Source: Verrucomicrobiia bacterium
GTDB taxonomy: Bacteria > Verrucomicrobiota > Verrucomicrobiia > Limisphaerales > Fontisphaeraceae
NCBI GenBank assembly: GCA_026414565.1
Contig: JAOAIT010000049.1
Coordinates: 52,373 to 116,372, forward strand
Length of the DNA: 64,000 nt
Reading direction: 5' to 3'
Positions 8,615-22,140 of this stretch are shown piece after piece. The translations under genes and the position numbers were made by a program. The number at the start of each line of letters is the position of its first letter. Position 1 is the stretch's first letter. The notes under the pieces were generated by a model. That model did not search any database. It was not told the DNA's origin and worked only from the letters and a program-made list of their open reading frames with translations.

Positions 8615-9664
8615 ATGACGCAACGGTTCATCAGGAAGGCAGGTGCATGCCTGTCATGGCTGGCGCTTCCCCTGGGGTTGTTCGCCGCGGCCACCGACGG
8701 TTCGGTGCGCCTGGAGGTCACGCTGTTGGATTATAATGGCTCGGGTACCAAACACTGGACGGTGGTCTGGGTGACCACCGAGGGCGGGCAGTTCATCAAG
8801 ACACTGCGCAAGCAGGGCCCGAGCAGTTTTACCACCAGCCATTGGAACAGCCATTGCTCGGCTTGGGTCACGGCCCGGGGCGGGCTGAGCGCGAATACAG
8901 CTTTTGACGGTTACTCTTCCGCCACGGCCAATGATTACAGCGGCACGAACAGCCCCGTAATCATTTATTGGGATTGTCGTGATGGCAGCAACAATCTGGT
9001 GGCTGATGGCGCCTACAAATTCTGGGTGCAATATGCGGAGGACAGCGGCCAGGGCCCCTATACCACCAGCGGTTTGTTGTGGGTCAAGGGGACGGCGCCC
9101 GCCACCAATACTTACCCCGATCAAACGGGCAATTTCACCAACATGAAAGTCACCTGGATTCCGGCGGCGCCGCCGACGCAGGCGCCCTCCATCACCAGCG
9201 CGCCGCCGCCGGGGAATGGCACGGTGGGGGTGCCGTACCGATATCAATGTCAGGCCACCGGCACTCCGGCGCCCGTCTTCGAGGCGTTGAATTTGCCGCC
9301 CGGCCTGAGCATCACCCCCGCCGGTTTGATCGCCGGCATTCCGGCGAGGGCCGGGACCTACAGCGGCACCATCACGGCCTCCAACGGAGTGGCGCCATCG
9401 GCGACCCAACCCTTTGCCATCACCATTGGCGTCGTGCCGGTGAACATTCAGGCGTTGCAGTTGAGCGGCCCCAACCTGGTGCTCGAGGCTTCCGGGCCGC
9501 CCGGCGGCCAATGTCGCCTGCTGTCGGCCAGCCAGCTTTCGGCGGCAGCCGGAGGCTGGGTCTTGGTGCAGACCAATGCCTTTGATGCCCAGGGTCAACT
9601 GCGGTGGAACGCGCCGGTCAATCCTTCGCAACCCAGTCAATTTTTCCGCATCCAAATTCCTTAG
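8615..9664 (+). CDS. Secreted DUF2271-like protein with putative-Ig domain
   Basis: 349 residues from the ATG at 8615, selected over the upstream in-frame ATG at 8534 because GGAGA lies 5 nt before it and a signal peptide follows (LSWLALPLGLFAA). Residues about 25-175 (TDGSVRLEVTLLDYN, then WVTTEGGQFIKTL and DGAYKFWVQYAED) resemble DUF2271, a periplasmic family usually encoded beside ApbE, as here (21 bp gap). Next comes a putative-Ig (He_PIG) repeat, recognisable by LPPGLSITPAGLIAGIP and AGTYSGTITASN, then the shared C-terminal module ending QFFRIQIP. The role is probably linked to flavinylated extracytoplasmic redox chains, but this is inferred from context. Confidence 0.75.
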   Translation: MTQRFIRKAGACLSWLALPLGLFAAATDGSVRLEVTLLDYNGSGTKHWTVVWVTTEGGQFIKTLRKQGPSSFTTSHWNSHCSAWVTARGGLSANTAFDGYSSATANDYSGTNSPVIIYWDCRDGSNNLVADGAYKFWVQYAEDSGQGPYTTSGLLWVKGTAPATNTYPDQTGNFTNMKVTWIPAAPPTQAPSITSAPPPGNGTVGVPYRYQCQATGTPAPVFEALNLPPGLSITPAGLIAGIPARAGTYSGTITASNGVAPSATQPFAITIGVVPVNIQALQLSGPNLVLEASGPPGGQCRLLSASQLSAAAGGWVLVQTNAFDAQGQLRWNAPVNPSQPSQFFRIQIP

Positions 9665-9685
9665 GCCGGCCACGGGGTGGGGGTC

Positions 9686-10771
9686 ATGCACAACACTTGG
9701 GCAGATCGGCGCGGCTGGAGTCTCATCCTCTGGCTGGTGGCGCAGGTGGCGCTGGCGGCGGATCTGCCCGTCTGGACGTGGGGCGGCGAAACCATGGGCT
9801 CGAAGTACCGCATCAGTGTGGTGGCGCCGCCCGAGGGGGCCGCAGTGCGGGAACGCGTGCAACAGGAGGTGGCGGAGCGGCTCCGGGAGATCAACCGGCA
9901 GATGTCCCACTATTTGCCCGAGAGCGAATTGTCGCAGTTCAACCGCGCTCCGGCCGGGAAGCTCGTGCCGGTCTCCCCGGAATTGGCCACGGTGATTCGG
10001 TTTGCGGTGAGGGTGGGCCGGGAATCGGGCGGGGCTTTTGATTTGACCCTGGCGCCGCTGATCAACCTGTGGGGATTTGGTGAGCAGGGACCGGCACTCG
10101 CGCTGCCTTCAGAAGAGGCCATTGCCGCGGCACGCGCGCTGGTGGACTGGCGGGCGGTGGAGGTGACCACTGCCAACGCCTTGCGTAAGACCAGGGAGGG
10201 GCTCAGTTTGAATTTAAGCGGCCTGGCCAAGGGGTATGCAGTGGACGAAATCTGGCGGGTATTGCAGCGCCATGGGTTGACCAATGTTTACGTGTCCATT
10301 GCCGGGGAGATTCGGGTCTCGGGCCACAGTCCACGGGGGGGATCGTGGAAGATCGGCATCTCGGCGCCGCTGGAATTATGGCGGGAGCACGATCCAATGG
10401 CGGCCATGGTGGAATTGCGCCAGGGAGCCGTTTCCACTTCCGGCGATTACCAGAAATTTGTCTATGACGCGCAGGGGCGGCGGCTCTCGCACATCTTGGA
10501 TCCGCGCACGGGCCGGCCGGTGCAACATGCCTTGGGCAGTGTCACCGTGGTGGCTCCGGAGGGGATGCAGGCCGATGCGCTCTCGACCACCCTGTTTGTT
10601 CTCGGGGTGGAGGAGGGCCTGAAGTTTGTGGAGGGCTGGAGCGACGCGGCGGCGTTGTTTATTGTCCGCGAAGCTGAAGGACCCCACTTTAAATTGGTTC
10701 CAAGCCGCCGCTGGGCACGCCTGACCGGCGGGGTTGGGGCTGCCCTTCCAGAGACTTCGCCCAAGGAGTGA
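9686..10771 (+). CDS. apbE: FAD:protein FMN transferase (ApbE family)
   Basis: ApbE enzymes transfer FMN from FAD onto a Thr or Ser of extracytoplasmic redox proteins. This one has 361 residues from the ATG at 9686 (a GTG 9 bp upstream is possible) and a signal peptide (LILWLVAQVALAAD). Family motifs in order: GETMGSKYRI, SELSQFNR, DLTLAPLINLWGFG, LSGLAKGYAVDEI (the usual GGIAKGYAVD loop), AGEIRVSG, SGDYQKFV, HILDPRTGRP and ADALSTTLFVLG, which holds the metal-binding Asp and Thr. It is paired with the DUF2271-like gene. I find no RnfG, NqrC or other flavinylation target in the window. Confidence 0.92.
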   Translation: MHNTWADRRGWSLILWLVAQVALAADLPVWTWGGETMGSKYRISVVAPPEGAAVRERVQQEVAERLREINRQMSHYLPESELSQFNRAPAGKLVPVSPELATVIRFAVRVGRESGGAFDLTLAPLINLWGFGEQGPALALPSEEAIAAARALVDWRAVEVTTANALRKTREGLSLNLSGLAKGYAVDEIWRVLQRHGLTNVYVSIAGEIRVSGHSPRGGSWKIGISAPLELWREHDPMAAMVELRQGAVSTSGDYQKFVYDAQGRRLSHILDPRTGRPVQHALGSVTVVAPEGMQADALSTTLFVLGVEEGLKFVEGWSDAAALFIVREAEGPHFKLVPSRRWARLTGGVGAALPETSPKE

Positions 10772-10772
10772 T

Positions 10773-10799
10773 TCGCCGGCCAGGCCTGGGAGCCGGCGA
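10773..10799 (+). terminator. Hairpin directly after apbE
   Basis: TCGCCGGC (10773-10780) and GCCGGCGA (10792-10799) form a perfect 8-bp stem with an 11-nt loop, starting 2 nt after the apbE stop. There is no T-tract, so this would be a rho-assisted or mRNA-stabilising hairpin and not a classic intrinsic terminator. Confidence 0.45.
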
Positions 10800-11064
10800 T
10801 CATCCCGCAAAATCCGGTTTGGTCGCCGGGTGGGGGGAACACGAAGTTGAGTGTGCGGCATGAGCGCCGGAAAAATCACTCCCGGCTGCCGCTGGTGGCC
10901 CTCACGGACGTCGCAAGCCACTTGACGATCCCGGGCCGTGCCATGATGCTGGGCCCCGGCTGCGCTGCCGTGCTTTCGTCCTGCGACAGCGACGCGGCGG
11001 GGGAAGCCGCTGACGGTTTCTTTGCGGATGAAGCATGGCGCGGCGCACGCGTAAATCTTTGCCC
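10800..11064. other. Intergenic region without recognisable gene
   Basis: The gap between the apbE hairpin and the DUF1593 start holds only short open frames that lack conserved features. I see no clear promoter hexamer pair or RNA gene here. Confidence 0.4.
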
Positions 11065-12495
11065 ATGAAAATCAAACTTCTGGCGTTCACCTGGCTGATC
11101 GTCGCCGTGAGCCTCTTGTCTGCCCTGGCGCAAACCGAGAAACAACGGGTATTGGTGCTGACGGACATTTCCAATGAGCCGGATGACGAGGAAAGCATGG
11201 TGCGTTTTCTCGTGTACGCCAACGAATACGACATCGAGGGGCTGGTGGCCACGACCAGCACATGGTTGCGGCAGACGACGCGGGTGGATTTAATCCATCG
11301 GCAGCTCGACGCCTACGCGCAGGTGCGGCCGAATCTGCTGAAACATGCGCCGGGCTATCCCCCGGCAGATGCCTTGCGGGCCGTGACGGCGGCGGGGCAG
11401 CCCAGCTACGGCATGGCGGCGGTGGGCGAGGGCAGGAGCACGGCCGGATCGCGGCTGGTGCTGGCCGCGGCGGAGAAGCACGATTCCCGCCCGTTGTGGA
11501 TCACGGTGTGGGGGGGCGCCAACACCCTGGCGCAGGCGCTATGGGACGCGCGCCGGGAGCAGCCGCCGGAAGCGCTCAAGTCCCTGGTGGCCAAACTGCG
11601 GGTGTACACCATCTCAGACCAGGACGATGCCGGGCCGTGGTTGCGCCGGGAATTCCCGGACCTGTTCTACATCGTCAGCCCCAGCGGGACGGACTGGAAG
11701 GAGTACTGGCGGGCGACGTGGACGGGCATCAGCGGGGACCGGCATTACAAAAATGGCCCGGGGTACAAGTTCCATCTGGTGGACAACCCGTGGCTGGAAG
11801 AGAACATCATCAAGAATCATGGCCCGCTGGGCGCGCTTTACCCGCGGCTGGAGTACATCATGGAGGGAGACACGCCGTCCTTTTTGGGGTTGATCCAGAA
11901 TGGTCTGGGCTGGCATGTGAGTCCCGCCTACGGTGGCTGGGGCGGGCGCTACGAGCTTTACCGGGCCTACGGGGAGACGCGGCCCATCTGGACCAACAAC
12001 CAGGACAGCCGCGACACCGTGACCGCCGACAACGGCCAGACGCAATGCACGGACATGGCCACCATCTGGCGATGGCGGGAGCATTTTCAGCACGATTTCG
12101 CCGCCCGGATGGACTGGTGCGTGACCGACGATTTCAAGCAGGCCAATCACAATCCCATTGCCGTTCTCAATGGCGATTCTTCCAAGCGCATCCTGGAAAT
12201 CAGCGCCAGGGGCGGGCAGACGGTGACCCTCTCGGCGGCAGGGACGCGTGATCCGGATGGCGACGCCTTCGAGGCGCGGTGGTGGATTTATCCCGAGGCC
12301 AGCACTTTGCGGGATGCGCGCGGACGGCAGTTTCCGCCCGAAGTCCAGTTGAGCCAAACCAACGGCCTGACCACCAGCCTCACCGCGCCGGCGGTGAAAA
12401 AACCGGCCACGCTCCACGTGATTTTGGAGGTGCAGGACCGGGGCACACCGAGCTTGTGGGCCTATCGGCGGGCGATTATTACCGTCCAGCCTTGA
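11065..12495 (+). CDS. Secreted DUF1593 / Sde182-like nucleoside-hydrolase-fold protein
   Basis: 476 residues from the ATG at 11065, followed by a signal peptide (KIKLLAFTWLIVAVSLLSALA). The N-terminal region (VLVLTDISNEPDDEESMVRFL) carries the Asp-rich cluster of the inosine-uridine nucleoside hydrolase fold as found in DUF1593 proteins, and WGGANTLAQALW and YTISDQDDAGPW are further hallmarks. The last 90 residues (about 390-476) form a beta-sandwich like the C-terminal domain of the cellulose-binding protein Sde182 (AAGTRDPDGDAFEARWWIYPEA). Such proteins are common in polysaccharide-degrading bacteria; the substrate is not established. It stands alone, with a convergent neighbour 30 bp downstream. 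Confidence 0.8.
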   Translation: MKIKLLAFTWLIVAVSLLSALAQTEKQRVLVLTDISNEPDDEESMVRFLVYANEYDIEGLVATTSTWLRQTTRVDLIHRQLDAYAQVRPNLLKHAPGYPPADALRAVTAAGQPSYGMAAVGEGRSTAGSRLVLAAAEKHDSRPLWITVWGGANTLAQALWDARREQPPEALKSLVAKLRVYTISDQDDAGPWLRREFPDLFYIVSPSGTDWKEYWRATWTGISGDRHYKNGPGYKFHLVDNPWLEENIIKNHGPLGALYPRLEYIMEGDTPSFLGLIQNGLGWHVSPAYGGWGGRYELYRAYGETRPIWTNNQDSRDTVTADNGQTQCTDMATIWRWREHFQHDFAARMDWCVTDDFKQANHNPIAVLNGDSSKRILEISARGGQTVTLSAAGTRDPDGDAFEARWWIYPEASTLRDARGRQFPPEVQLSQTNGLTTSLTAPAVKKPATLHVILEVQDRGTPSLWAYRRAIITVQP

Positions 12496-12525
12496 GGCCG
12501 CGGGACGTTATGCCTCAAGACGCTT

Positions 12526-13878
12526 TTATTGGGCGATCTTCAGGCATTTCATCTGGGTTTGATCCCGGATGAGGAGTTTGCCTTGGGCGAGCGCCAGGGG
12601 TGCCCAATTTTGGGTGCGCCCGCCCACCCGTGAAGCCAGGCGGTCATTTTCCGAGCCGGTCCCGCCTTCACCGAGCACCTTGGCAGAGGCGAGAGGTTTG
12701 AATCCGGCCGGGTCAGGTTCAATCAGGTAGAGGGTTTGTGCGCCATCTGTGGCCAGAATCAGCCCGTCCGCCAGGATCATGCTGCCTTTGTTGAAATCAG
12801 GCTCCCGGCGGGTTTTCCACAGGATTTTTCCCTCCAGATTCATGCAGACCAGGCCGTCGCGCCGGTCGTTGGTGCCGTATTGGGCGTAGAAGTGGCCCTG
12901 GTAGAAGATGGGCGGTTTGGTTTGGTCGCCAAACTCGCGGGTGGTGAACACTTCCCGGGTGGAAAAATTGCCGGTCGCGTCTTTTTCGATTTTGATCAGG
13001 GTGGCCCCCAGCTCATAACCGCCGACGATGAGCAGGCGATTGTCGCCGGCCTCCACCGCATTGGCGACGGAGATGTGGCAGTGCCAGTTGGTGTATCGCC
13101 AGAGGATTTTACCGCTAAACGGGTCCAGCCCGACGACGGTGCCCATTTCGTTTTCATCGGGGCGGGTGCGTTGAAAGGGGTTGGTGGAGGGGGTGACCAT
13201 GATCACCTGGTCCTGGCCATGGATTTTAAGGATGGTGGGGCTGACATATCCCACATAACCGAGGCGGGGGGTGGCCCATTTGACGTTGCCGGTGAGTTTG
13301 TCATAAGCCACCACGCCCGCCTGCGGCGCCTGGGAGGCGATGATAAGCAAATCCTGGTAAATCAGTGGGCATTGAGTGATGGCCCAGGTGGGCAACCGGC
13401 TGCCGCCAAAGTCCGTCCACACATTTTTATGCCAGAGCGGCTTGTGGGTGGGGATGTCCACGCAATAGAGATCGCCGTTGTGGCCGCAGGTGTACACCCG
13501 GTTGCCATCCACGGTGGGGACGCTGCGGGAGCCGGGGAACATGACCGTGCCGGGGGCCTCGTAGGCAAAATGCCAAAGCTCGCGGCCGGTATCGAGGTCA
13601 AAGCAGCGCAGGTTGTCCCCCACCTTGTCGTCGCGGTCCAAAAGAAAAACCTTGCCGTCCTTCACGGCAGGGCCCCCAAAACCCCGGCCCACGGAGACGG
13701 TCCAGATCACCTCCGGCCCATTTGTGGGCCAGGCGCGCAGAATACCCTTTTGATTCGAGGTGCTGTTGCGGTAGGGGCCGAGGTATTGCGGCCAGTCCAG
13801 CGAGCCTGCGGCTCCCGCCAGCCCGTGCATCAGGATTGCCGCGATTATTAGCGCCGTCCGGGCAAAGTAGGTTTTCAT
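12526..13878 (-). CDS. Exported PQQ-like beta-propeller protein
   Basis: 450 residues with a signal peptide (TALIIAAILMHGLAGAAG). The body is a series of PQQ/BamB-type blades with tryptophan-docking motifs: CFDLDTGRELWHFAY, CVDIPTHKPLWHKNV, AYDKLTGNVKWATP, GLDPFSGKILWRYT and CMNLEGKILWKTR, so at least five or six blades can be counted. It starts DWPQYLGPYRNSTS, the opening seen in the 'outer membrane protein assembly factor BamB-like' proteins of planctomycetes and verrucomicrobia. It is probably not the true BamB, as there is no lipobox and no Bam neighbour. The ligand and role are unknown. Confidence 0.8.
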   Translation of the reverse strand: MKTYFARTALIIAAILMHGLAGAAGSLDWPQYLGPYRNSTSNQKGILRAWPTNGPEVIWTVSVGRGFGGPAVKDGKVFLLDRDDKVGDNLRCFDLDTGRELWHFAYEAPGTVMFPGSRSVPTVDGNRVYTCGHNGDLYCVDIPTHKPLWHKNVWTDFGGSRLPTWAITQCPLIYQDLLIIASQAPQAGVVAYDKLTGNVKWATPRLGYVGYVSPTILKIHGQDQVIMVTPSTNPFQRTRPDENEMGTVVGLDPFSGKILWRYTNWHCHISVANAVEAGDNRLLIVGGYELGATLIKIEKDATGNFSTREVFTTREFGDQTKPPIFYQGHFYAQYGTNDRRDGLVCMNLEGKILWKTRREPDFNKGSMILADGLILATDGAQTLYLIEPDPAGFKPLASAKVLGEGGTGSENDRLASRVGGRTQNWAPLALAQGKLLIRDQTQMKCLKIAQ

Positions 13879-13941
13879 GGTTAAATCAATAGACCCCTCC
13901 CGCCCGGTGGCGGTTACATGCTCGCGCCGGGGGCCGGCGCT

Positions 13942-18113
<4,172 letters not shown>

Positions 18114-18117
18114 CGGG

Positions 18118-18316
18118 GCCGGGCCCGGCTGCACGTTAATTGCTTAATCCAGCGCGAAAGGGCTCCCCGGGAGCACTGCCTAGTGCCGGGAAAGTATTTA
18201 AGACTTAAGTGCCCCGGCCGCCTGGCCGATAAGGATACTAACCCCTTCGAGGGGATTTCCGGATAAGGCTTGTTTGGCGGGGCGGCGTGGGATACGCTTG
18301 TCTATGCAAGACAAGC
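18118..18316 (+). other. Hairpin-rich intergenic segment between mutL and the first hybrid kinase
   Basis: Several inverted repeats lie close together: GCCGGGCCCGGC (18118-18129), GCTCCC/GGGAGC (18162-18174), GCACT-gcct-AGTGC (18173-18186), TTAAG-a-CTTAA, GGCC-gcct-GGCC, CCCC-ttcga-GGGG near 18242-18254, and an 8-bp stem GCTTGTCT/AGACAAGC (18296-18303 with 18309-18316). The first may end mutL. The rest could be a structured 5' leader of the kinase operon. I cannot assign it to a known RNA family. Confidence 0.4.
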
Positions 18317-18402
18317 CGGCCTCAAGCTTTGGGGATTGAGGCATCACGCGAGAACCAGGCGTTTATGCGCATCCAGAACCAGTTCAGTGGCGGGAGTCGG
18401 GC

Positions 18403-21400
18403 ATGAGGCAGGGGATGTTCAACGCTGAATCCGAGGGCGGTTCGGCGCCTCTCTCCTTGGCACCCGCCGCGGGGGGGATGGATTCCATCGAGTATTTATC
18501 GGCCATTTTTCAGCAGAGCTTGATTGGCGTGGCGGTGGTGGAGGTGGCCACCGGCCGGTATTTGCAGGCCAACGCCCGCTTTGCCGAGATTGTGGGATAT
18601 CCCCTCCCGGAGCTGTTGCAGCGCACTTTCCAAAGCATTACCCACCCGGATGACCTGGCCCAGGGCACGCGATTGCGCGAGGCGCTCCTGCAGGGGCGCA
18701 TCCGGGAGTACCATTTCCAGAAGCGATATGTACGTGCCGATGGCGGGGTGGTCTGGGGATCAGTGGCGATTAGCGCGGTGGGGGCGCCCGGTGAACCATG
18801 CCGCCGCGCACTGGTGTTCTTGACCGACATCACCGATGCCAAACGGGTGGAGCTGGCACTGCAGGCCAGCGAGCAGCAATATCGCGAGCTGGTGGAAGGG
18901 GTGAATTCCATCATCCTGCGCATGAATCCGGAGGGCAAGATCACTTTCGTCAATGCCTTTGGCGAGCAGTTTTTTGGGTGGCCGCGGCAGGAGCTGACGG
19001 GCCAGAACGTGGTGGGCACCATTGTGCCCGAGCGGGAGTGCACCGGGCGCGATTTGCGGGAGTTGTTGGCGGCCATTGCCCATCATCCCGAGGCTTTCGA
19101 GCACAACATCAATGAAAACATGTGTCGCGATGGCCGCCGGGTTTGGATTGAATGGCTGAACCGGGCGGTGGTGGACAAGGACGGCCGGTTGGTGGAAGTT
19201 CTGTGTGTCGGCCACGACATCACGGCCCGCTGGGAGGCGGAACGGGCACTGCAGGAGCGGCATCGGCAGTTTTCGCAGTTGGCGGAGGCGGCGCGGCAAC
19301 TGCACCGCCACTTGGAAGTGCCTGCCATTCTGCGGCTGCTGGTGCAAACGGCGGTGAGCCTTACCGGCGCCTCCGGTGGGGCTGCCGGACGGCTGGAGGG
19401 CGGGAAAATGGTGTTCAAGGAGTATTATGCCGGCGGCCGGTGGGTGCCCATTGATTATCAGTTCCCGGAGGGCTACGGCGTGCCGGGGCTGGTCATGCAA
19501 ACCCGCCAGCCCTACGTCTCCGCCCACGCCCCCACCGATCCGCATGTCATTCCGGAAATTCAACAAGCCCTGGGCCTCGTAACCCTGGCCGATGTGCCCA
19601 TCTTCAGCCATCAAGGCGAGTTGCTGGGGTGCATCGAAATACACAATAAACAAGGAGGCCAGCCATTCAACGAGGTGGACGTGGAGCTGCTGCAAATCCT
19701 CGCGGCCACCGCGGGCATTGCCCTCCATAATGCCCAACTCTATCAGTGGACGCAGCAGGAACTGGCCGAGCGCAGGCGCATGGACGCCGTGTTGCGCGAA
19801 CAGGAGCGGCGGTTGAAGGAATCGCAACGCATCGCACGTATTGGCTCCTGGCATTGGGATTTAGTCTCGGGCCAGCTCTCGTGGAGCGAGGAAACGTACC
19901 GGCTTTATGGCGTGTCTCCGGACACATTTACGCTCAAGCTGGAAAGCTTTCTGCAACTGATTCATCCGGAGGATCGCGCCGCCATGCAGCAGTGGGTGGA
20001 AGATTGCATGCAGGGCTGCAGGCCTGGGGATTTAGAATTTCGCGCTGTACTCCCTGATGGCTCGGTGCGCTGGTTGAATGGCCGGGGCGAGCGGGTGTGC
20101 GACGTGGAGGGCCGTCCGTTGATCATGCACGGCACGGTGCAGGACATCACGGAGCGCAAACGGGTGGAGGCGGCGCTGCGGGAAAGTGAGGAGCGCTACC
20201 GGGCCCTGTTTGAACGCAGCATGGACGCCGTGTTTTTGTGCGACTTCGAAGGCCGTTTTTTGGACGCCAACCAGGCGGCCTTGGACTTGCTGGGCTACGC
20301 CCGCGAAGACATCCAGAGCCTGGAATTTCATCATTTGTTGACTCCGGAACAGCTTCCCCTCGCGTTTCGCACCGTGCGGGAAGTTCTGGAGACAGGCCGG
20401 CAGCAGACGCCCACCGAATACGTGCTGCGTCGCAAGGATGGGCGGACGATCATGATGGAAACCCATGCTGCCTTGATTTACATGGACGGCCGGCCCTGGG
20501 CCATCCAGGGCATCGGGCGCGACATCACCGCCCGCCGTCAAGCCGAGCAGGCCGAGCGCGAGGCGAGGCAATTCCTGCAAACGATTCTGGACACGGTGCC
20601 GGCGCGGGTGTTCTGGAAGGATCGGCAGTCACGCTACCTGGGATGCAACCTTGCCTTTGCGCGCGATGCGCAGGTGGCTTCGCCGGCGGAGATTGCCGGG
20701 AAAACAGATTATGACCTGGTTTGGAAGGAGCGGGCGGCGCAATACCAGGCGGTGGATCAGGAGGTGATAGACAGCGGGCAGCCACGGCTGCGATACGAGC
20801 TGGCCATCACTCATCCTGACCGGACGCAAAGCTGGCTGATTGTGAGCAAAACCCCCCTGCGCAATGCCCAGGGGGAGATTATCGGTGTGCTGGGCATTTA
20901 CGAGGACATTACCGAGCTGAAGCAGATGCAGGAGGCCCATGACCGCCTGCAACAGCAACTGTTGCATGCGCAGAAACTCGAATCAGTGGGGCGGCTGGCG
21001 GGCGGCGTGGCGCATGATTTCAATAACATGCTCCAGGCGATCCTGGGGAATGTGGAGCTCGCGATGCAGGAGGCCGGATTGCCGCCTGAGGTGACCGAGT
21101 CCCTGGACGAGATCAAAAAGTCCGCCGAGCGGTCGGCGAAATTGACACAACAGTTGCTGGGGTACGCGCGAAAACAGACAATCATGCCGCGGCGGTTGGA
21201 CCTGAATGAGGAGATCGGGCAGTTGTTGCTGATGCTGCAACGGCTCATTGGGGAGCATATCAAGCTGGTGTGGGCGCCGGGGCCCGGGCTGGGATGGGTG
21301 TGGCTCGATCCGGGGCAGTTGAATCAGGTGCTGGCCAATTTGGTGGTCAACGCCAAGGATGCAATTGGCGAGCGCGCGGGAGGCCAGATCACCATTGAGA

Positions 21401-22134
21401 CGGCGCGGGTGGTCCTGGACGAGGCGTATGTGGCCCAGCACGCCGGCGTCACACCGGGGGAATATGTCATGGTGGCGGTGAGCGACAACGGGGTGGGGAT
21501 GAGCGCGCAGGTCAAAGCGCGATTGTTCGAGCCGTTTTTCACCACCAAGGAGCTGGGCAAAGGCACAGGGCTGGGACTGGCCACCGTGTACGGCATCATG
21601 CAGCAGAACGGGGGACAGGTGAATGTCTATAGCGAAGAGGGACAGGGGACCACCTTTAAGCTCTATTTCCCTTGTCTGGCGGGTGAACTCACGAGGCCGG
21701 AAGAAAGCGGCGAGGTCAGGCCGGCGGAGAATGGAATGCCGGGGGCCCGCGGGGAAGAGGTGGTGCTGCTGGTGGAGGACGAGGAGCAGGTGCTGGAGCT
21801 GGAGCGGCGCCTGCTGGAGCGGCGGGGCTATCGGGTACTGGCTGCATGCGGGCCGGAGGAGGCGCTGGCGCAGGCCGGGCGCATCACCGGCAGGCTGGAT
21901 TTACTGATCACCGATGTCGTGATGCCCGGGATGAATGGCCGGGAGCTGCGGGACCGGCTGCGCCAACGCTGGCCGCGGTTGAAATGCCTGTTTATGTCGG
22001 GTTACACGGCCAATGTGATTGCGCATCATGGCGTGTTGGAGGAAGGGGTTGATTTCATTCCCAAACCGTTTTCAGCCGTTGATTTTTGCCGGAAAATCCG
22101 GGCAACATTGGACGCCGAAAACCGCGATGATTAA
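18403..22134 (+). CDS. Multi-PAS/GAF hybrid sensor histidine kinase
   Basis: 1243 residues, cytoplasmic (no signal or membrane segment seen). Domain order: PAS (about 27-150), PAS (155-280), GAF (305-450), PAS (465-590, SQRIARIGSWHWDL), PAS (595-715), PAS (720-850, LDTVPARVFWKDR), histidine-kinase core with [11 protein letters not shown] (phospho-acceptor His870), HATPase with NLVVNAKDAIG and GKGTGLGLATVYG, then a C-terminal receiver with LLITDVVMPGMNG (phospho-acceptor Asp1171). The signal goes from His to its own receiver and presumably on to an unidentified Hpt or regulator, as there is no output domain. Only 6 bp separate it from the next kinase, whose C-terminal half is a close paralogue. 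Confidence 0.93.
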   Translation: MRQGMFNAESEGGSAPLSLAPAAGGMDSIEYLSAIFQQSLIGVAVVEVATGRYLQANARFAEIVGYPLPELLQRTFQSITHPDDLAQGTRLREALLQGRIREYHFQKRYVRADGGVVWGSVAISAVGAPGEPCRRALVFLTDITDAKRVELALQASEQQYRELVEGVNSIILRMNPEGKITFVNAFGEQFFGWPRQELTGQNVVGTIVPERECTGRDLRELLAAIAHHPEAFEHNINENMCRDGRRVWIEWLNRAVVDKDGRLVEVLCVGHDITARWEAERALQERHRQFSQLAEAARQLHRHLEVPAILRLLVQTAVSLTGASGGAAGRLEGGKMVFKEYYAGGRWVPIDYQFPEGYGVPGLVMQTRQPYVSAHAPTDPHVIPEIQQALGLVTLADVPIFSHQGELLGCIEIHNKQGGQPFNEVDVELLQILAATAGIALHNAQLYQWTQQELAERRRMDAVLREQERRLKESQRIARIGSWHWDLVSGQLSWSEETYRLYGVSPDTFTLKLESFLQLIHPEDRAAMQQWVEDCMQGCRPGDLEFRAVLPDGSVRWLNGRGERVCDVEGRPLIMHGTVQDITERKRVEAALRESEERYRALFERSMDAVFLCDFEGRFLDANQAALDLLGYAREDIQSLEFHHLLTPEQLPLAFRTVREVLETGRQQTPTEYVLRRKDGRTIMMETHAALIYMDGRPWAIQGIGRDITARRQAEQAEREARQFLQTILDTVPARVFWKDRQSRYLGCNLAFARDAQVASPAEIAGKTDYDLVWKERAAQYQAVDQEVIDSGQPRLRYELAITHPDRTQSWLIVSKTPLRNAQGEIIGVLGIYEDITELKQMQEAHDRLQQQLLHAQKLESVGRLAGGVAHDFNNMLQAILGNVELAMQEAGLPPEVTESLDEIKKSAERSAKLTQQLLGYARKQTIMPRRLDLNEEIGQLLLMLQRLIGEHIKLVWAPGPGLGWVWLDPGQLNQVLANLVVNAKDAIGERAGGQITIETARVVLDEAYVAQHAGVTPGEYVMVAVSDNGVGMSAQVKARLFEPFFTTKELGKGTGLGLATVYGIMQQNGGQVNVYSEEGQGTTFKLYFPCLAGELTRPEESGEVRPAENGMPGARGEEVVLLVEDEEQVLELERRLLERRGYRVLAACGPEEALAQAGRITGRLDLLITDVVMPGMNGRELRDRLRQRWPRLKCLFMSGYTANVIAHHGVLEEGVDFIPKPFSAVDFCRKIRATLDAENRDD

Positions 22135-22140
22135 ACTCCT

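Noticed and set aside
18130..18320. A known riboswitch (c-di-GMP, cobalamin or SAM) before the hybrid kinase
   Set aside because: None of the conserved core sequences of these classes could be matched; only unassigned hairpins are visible.
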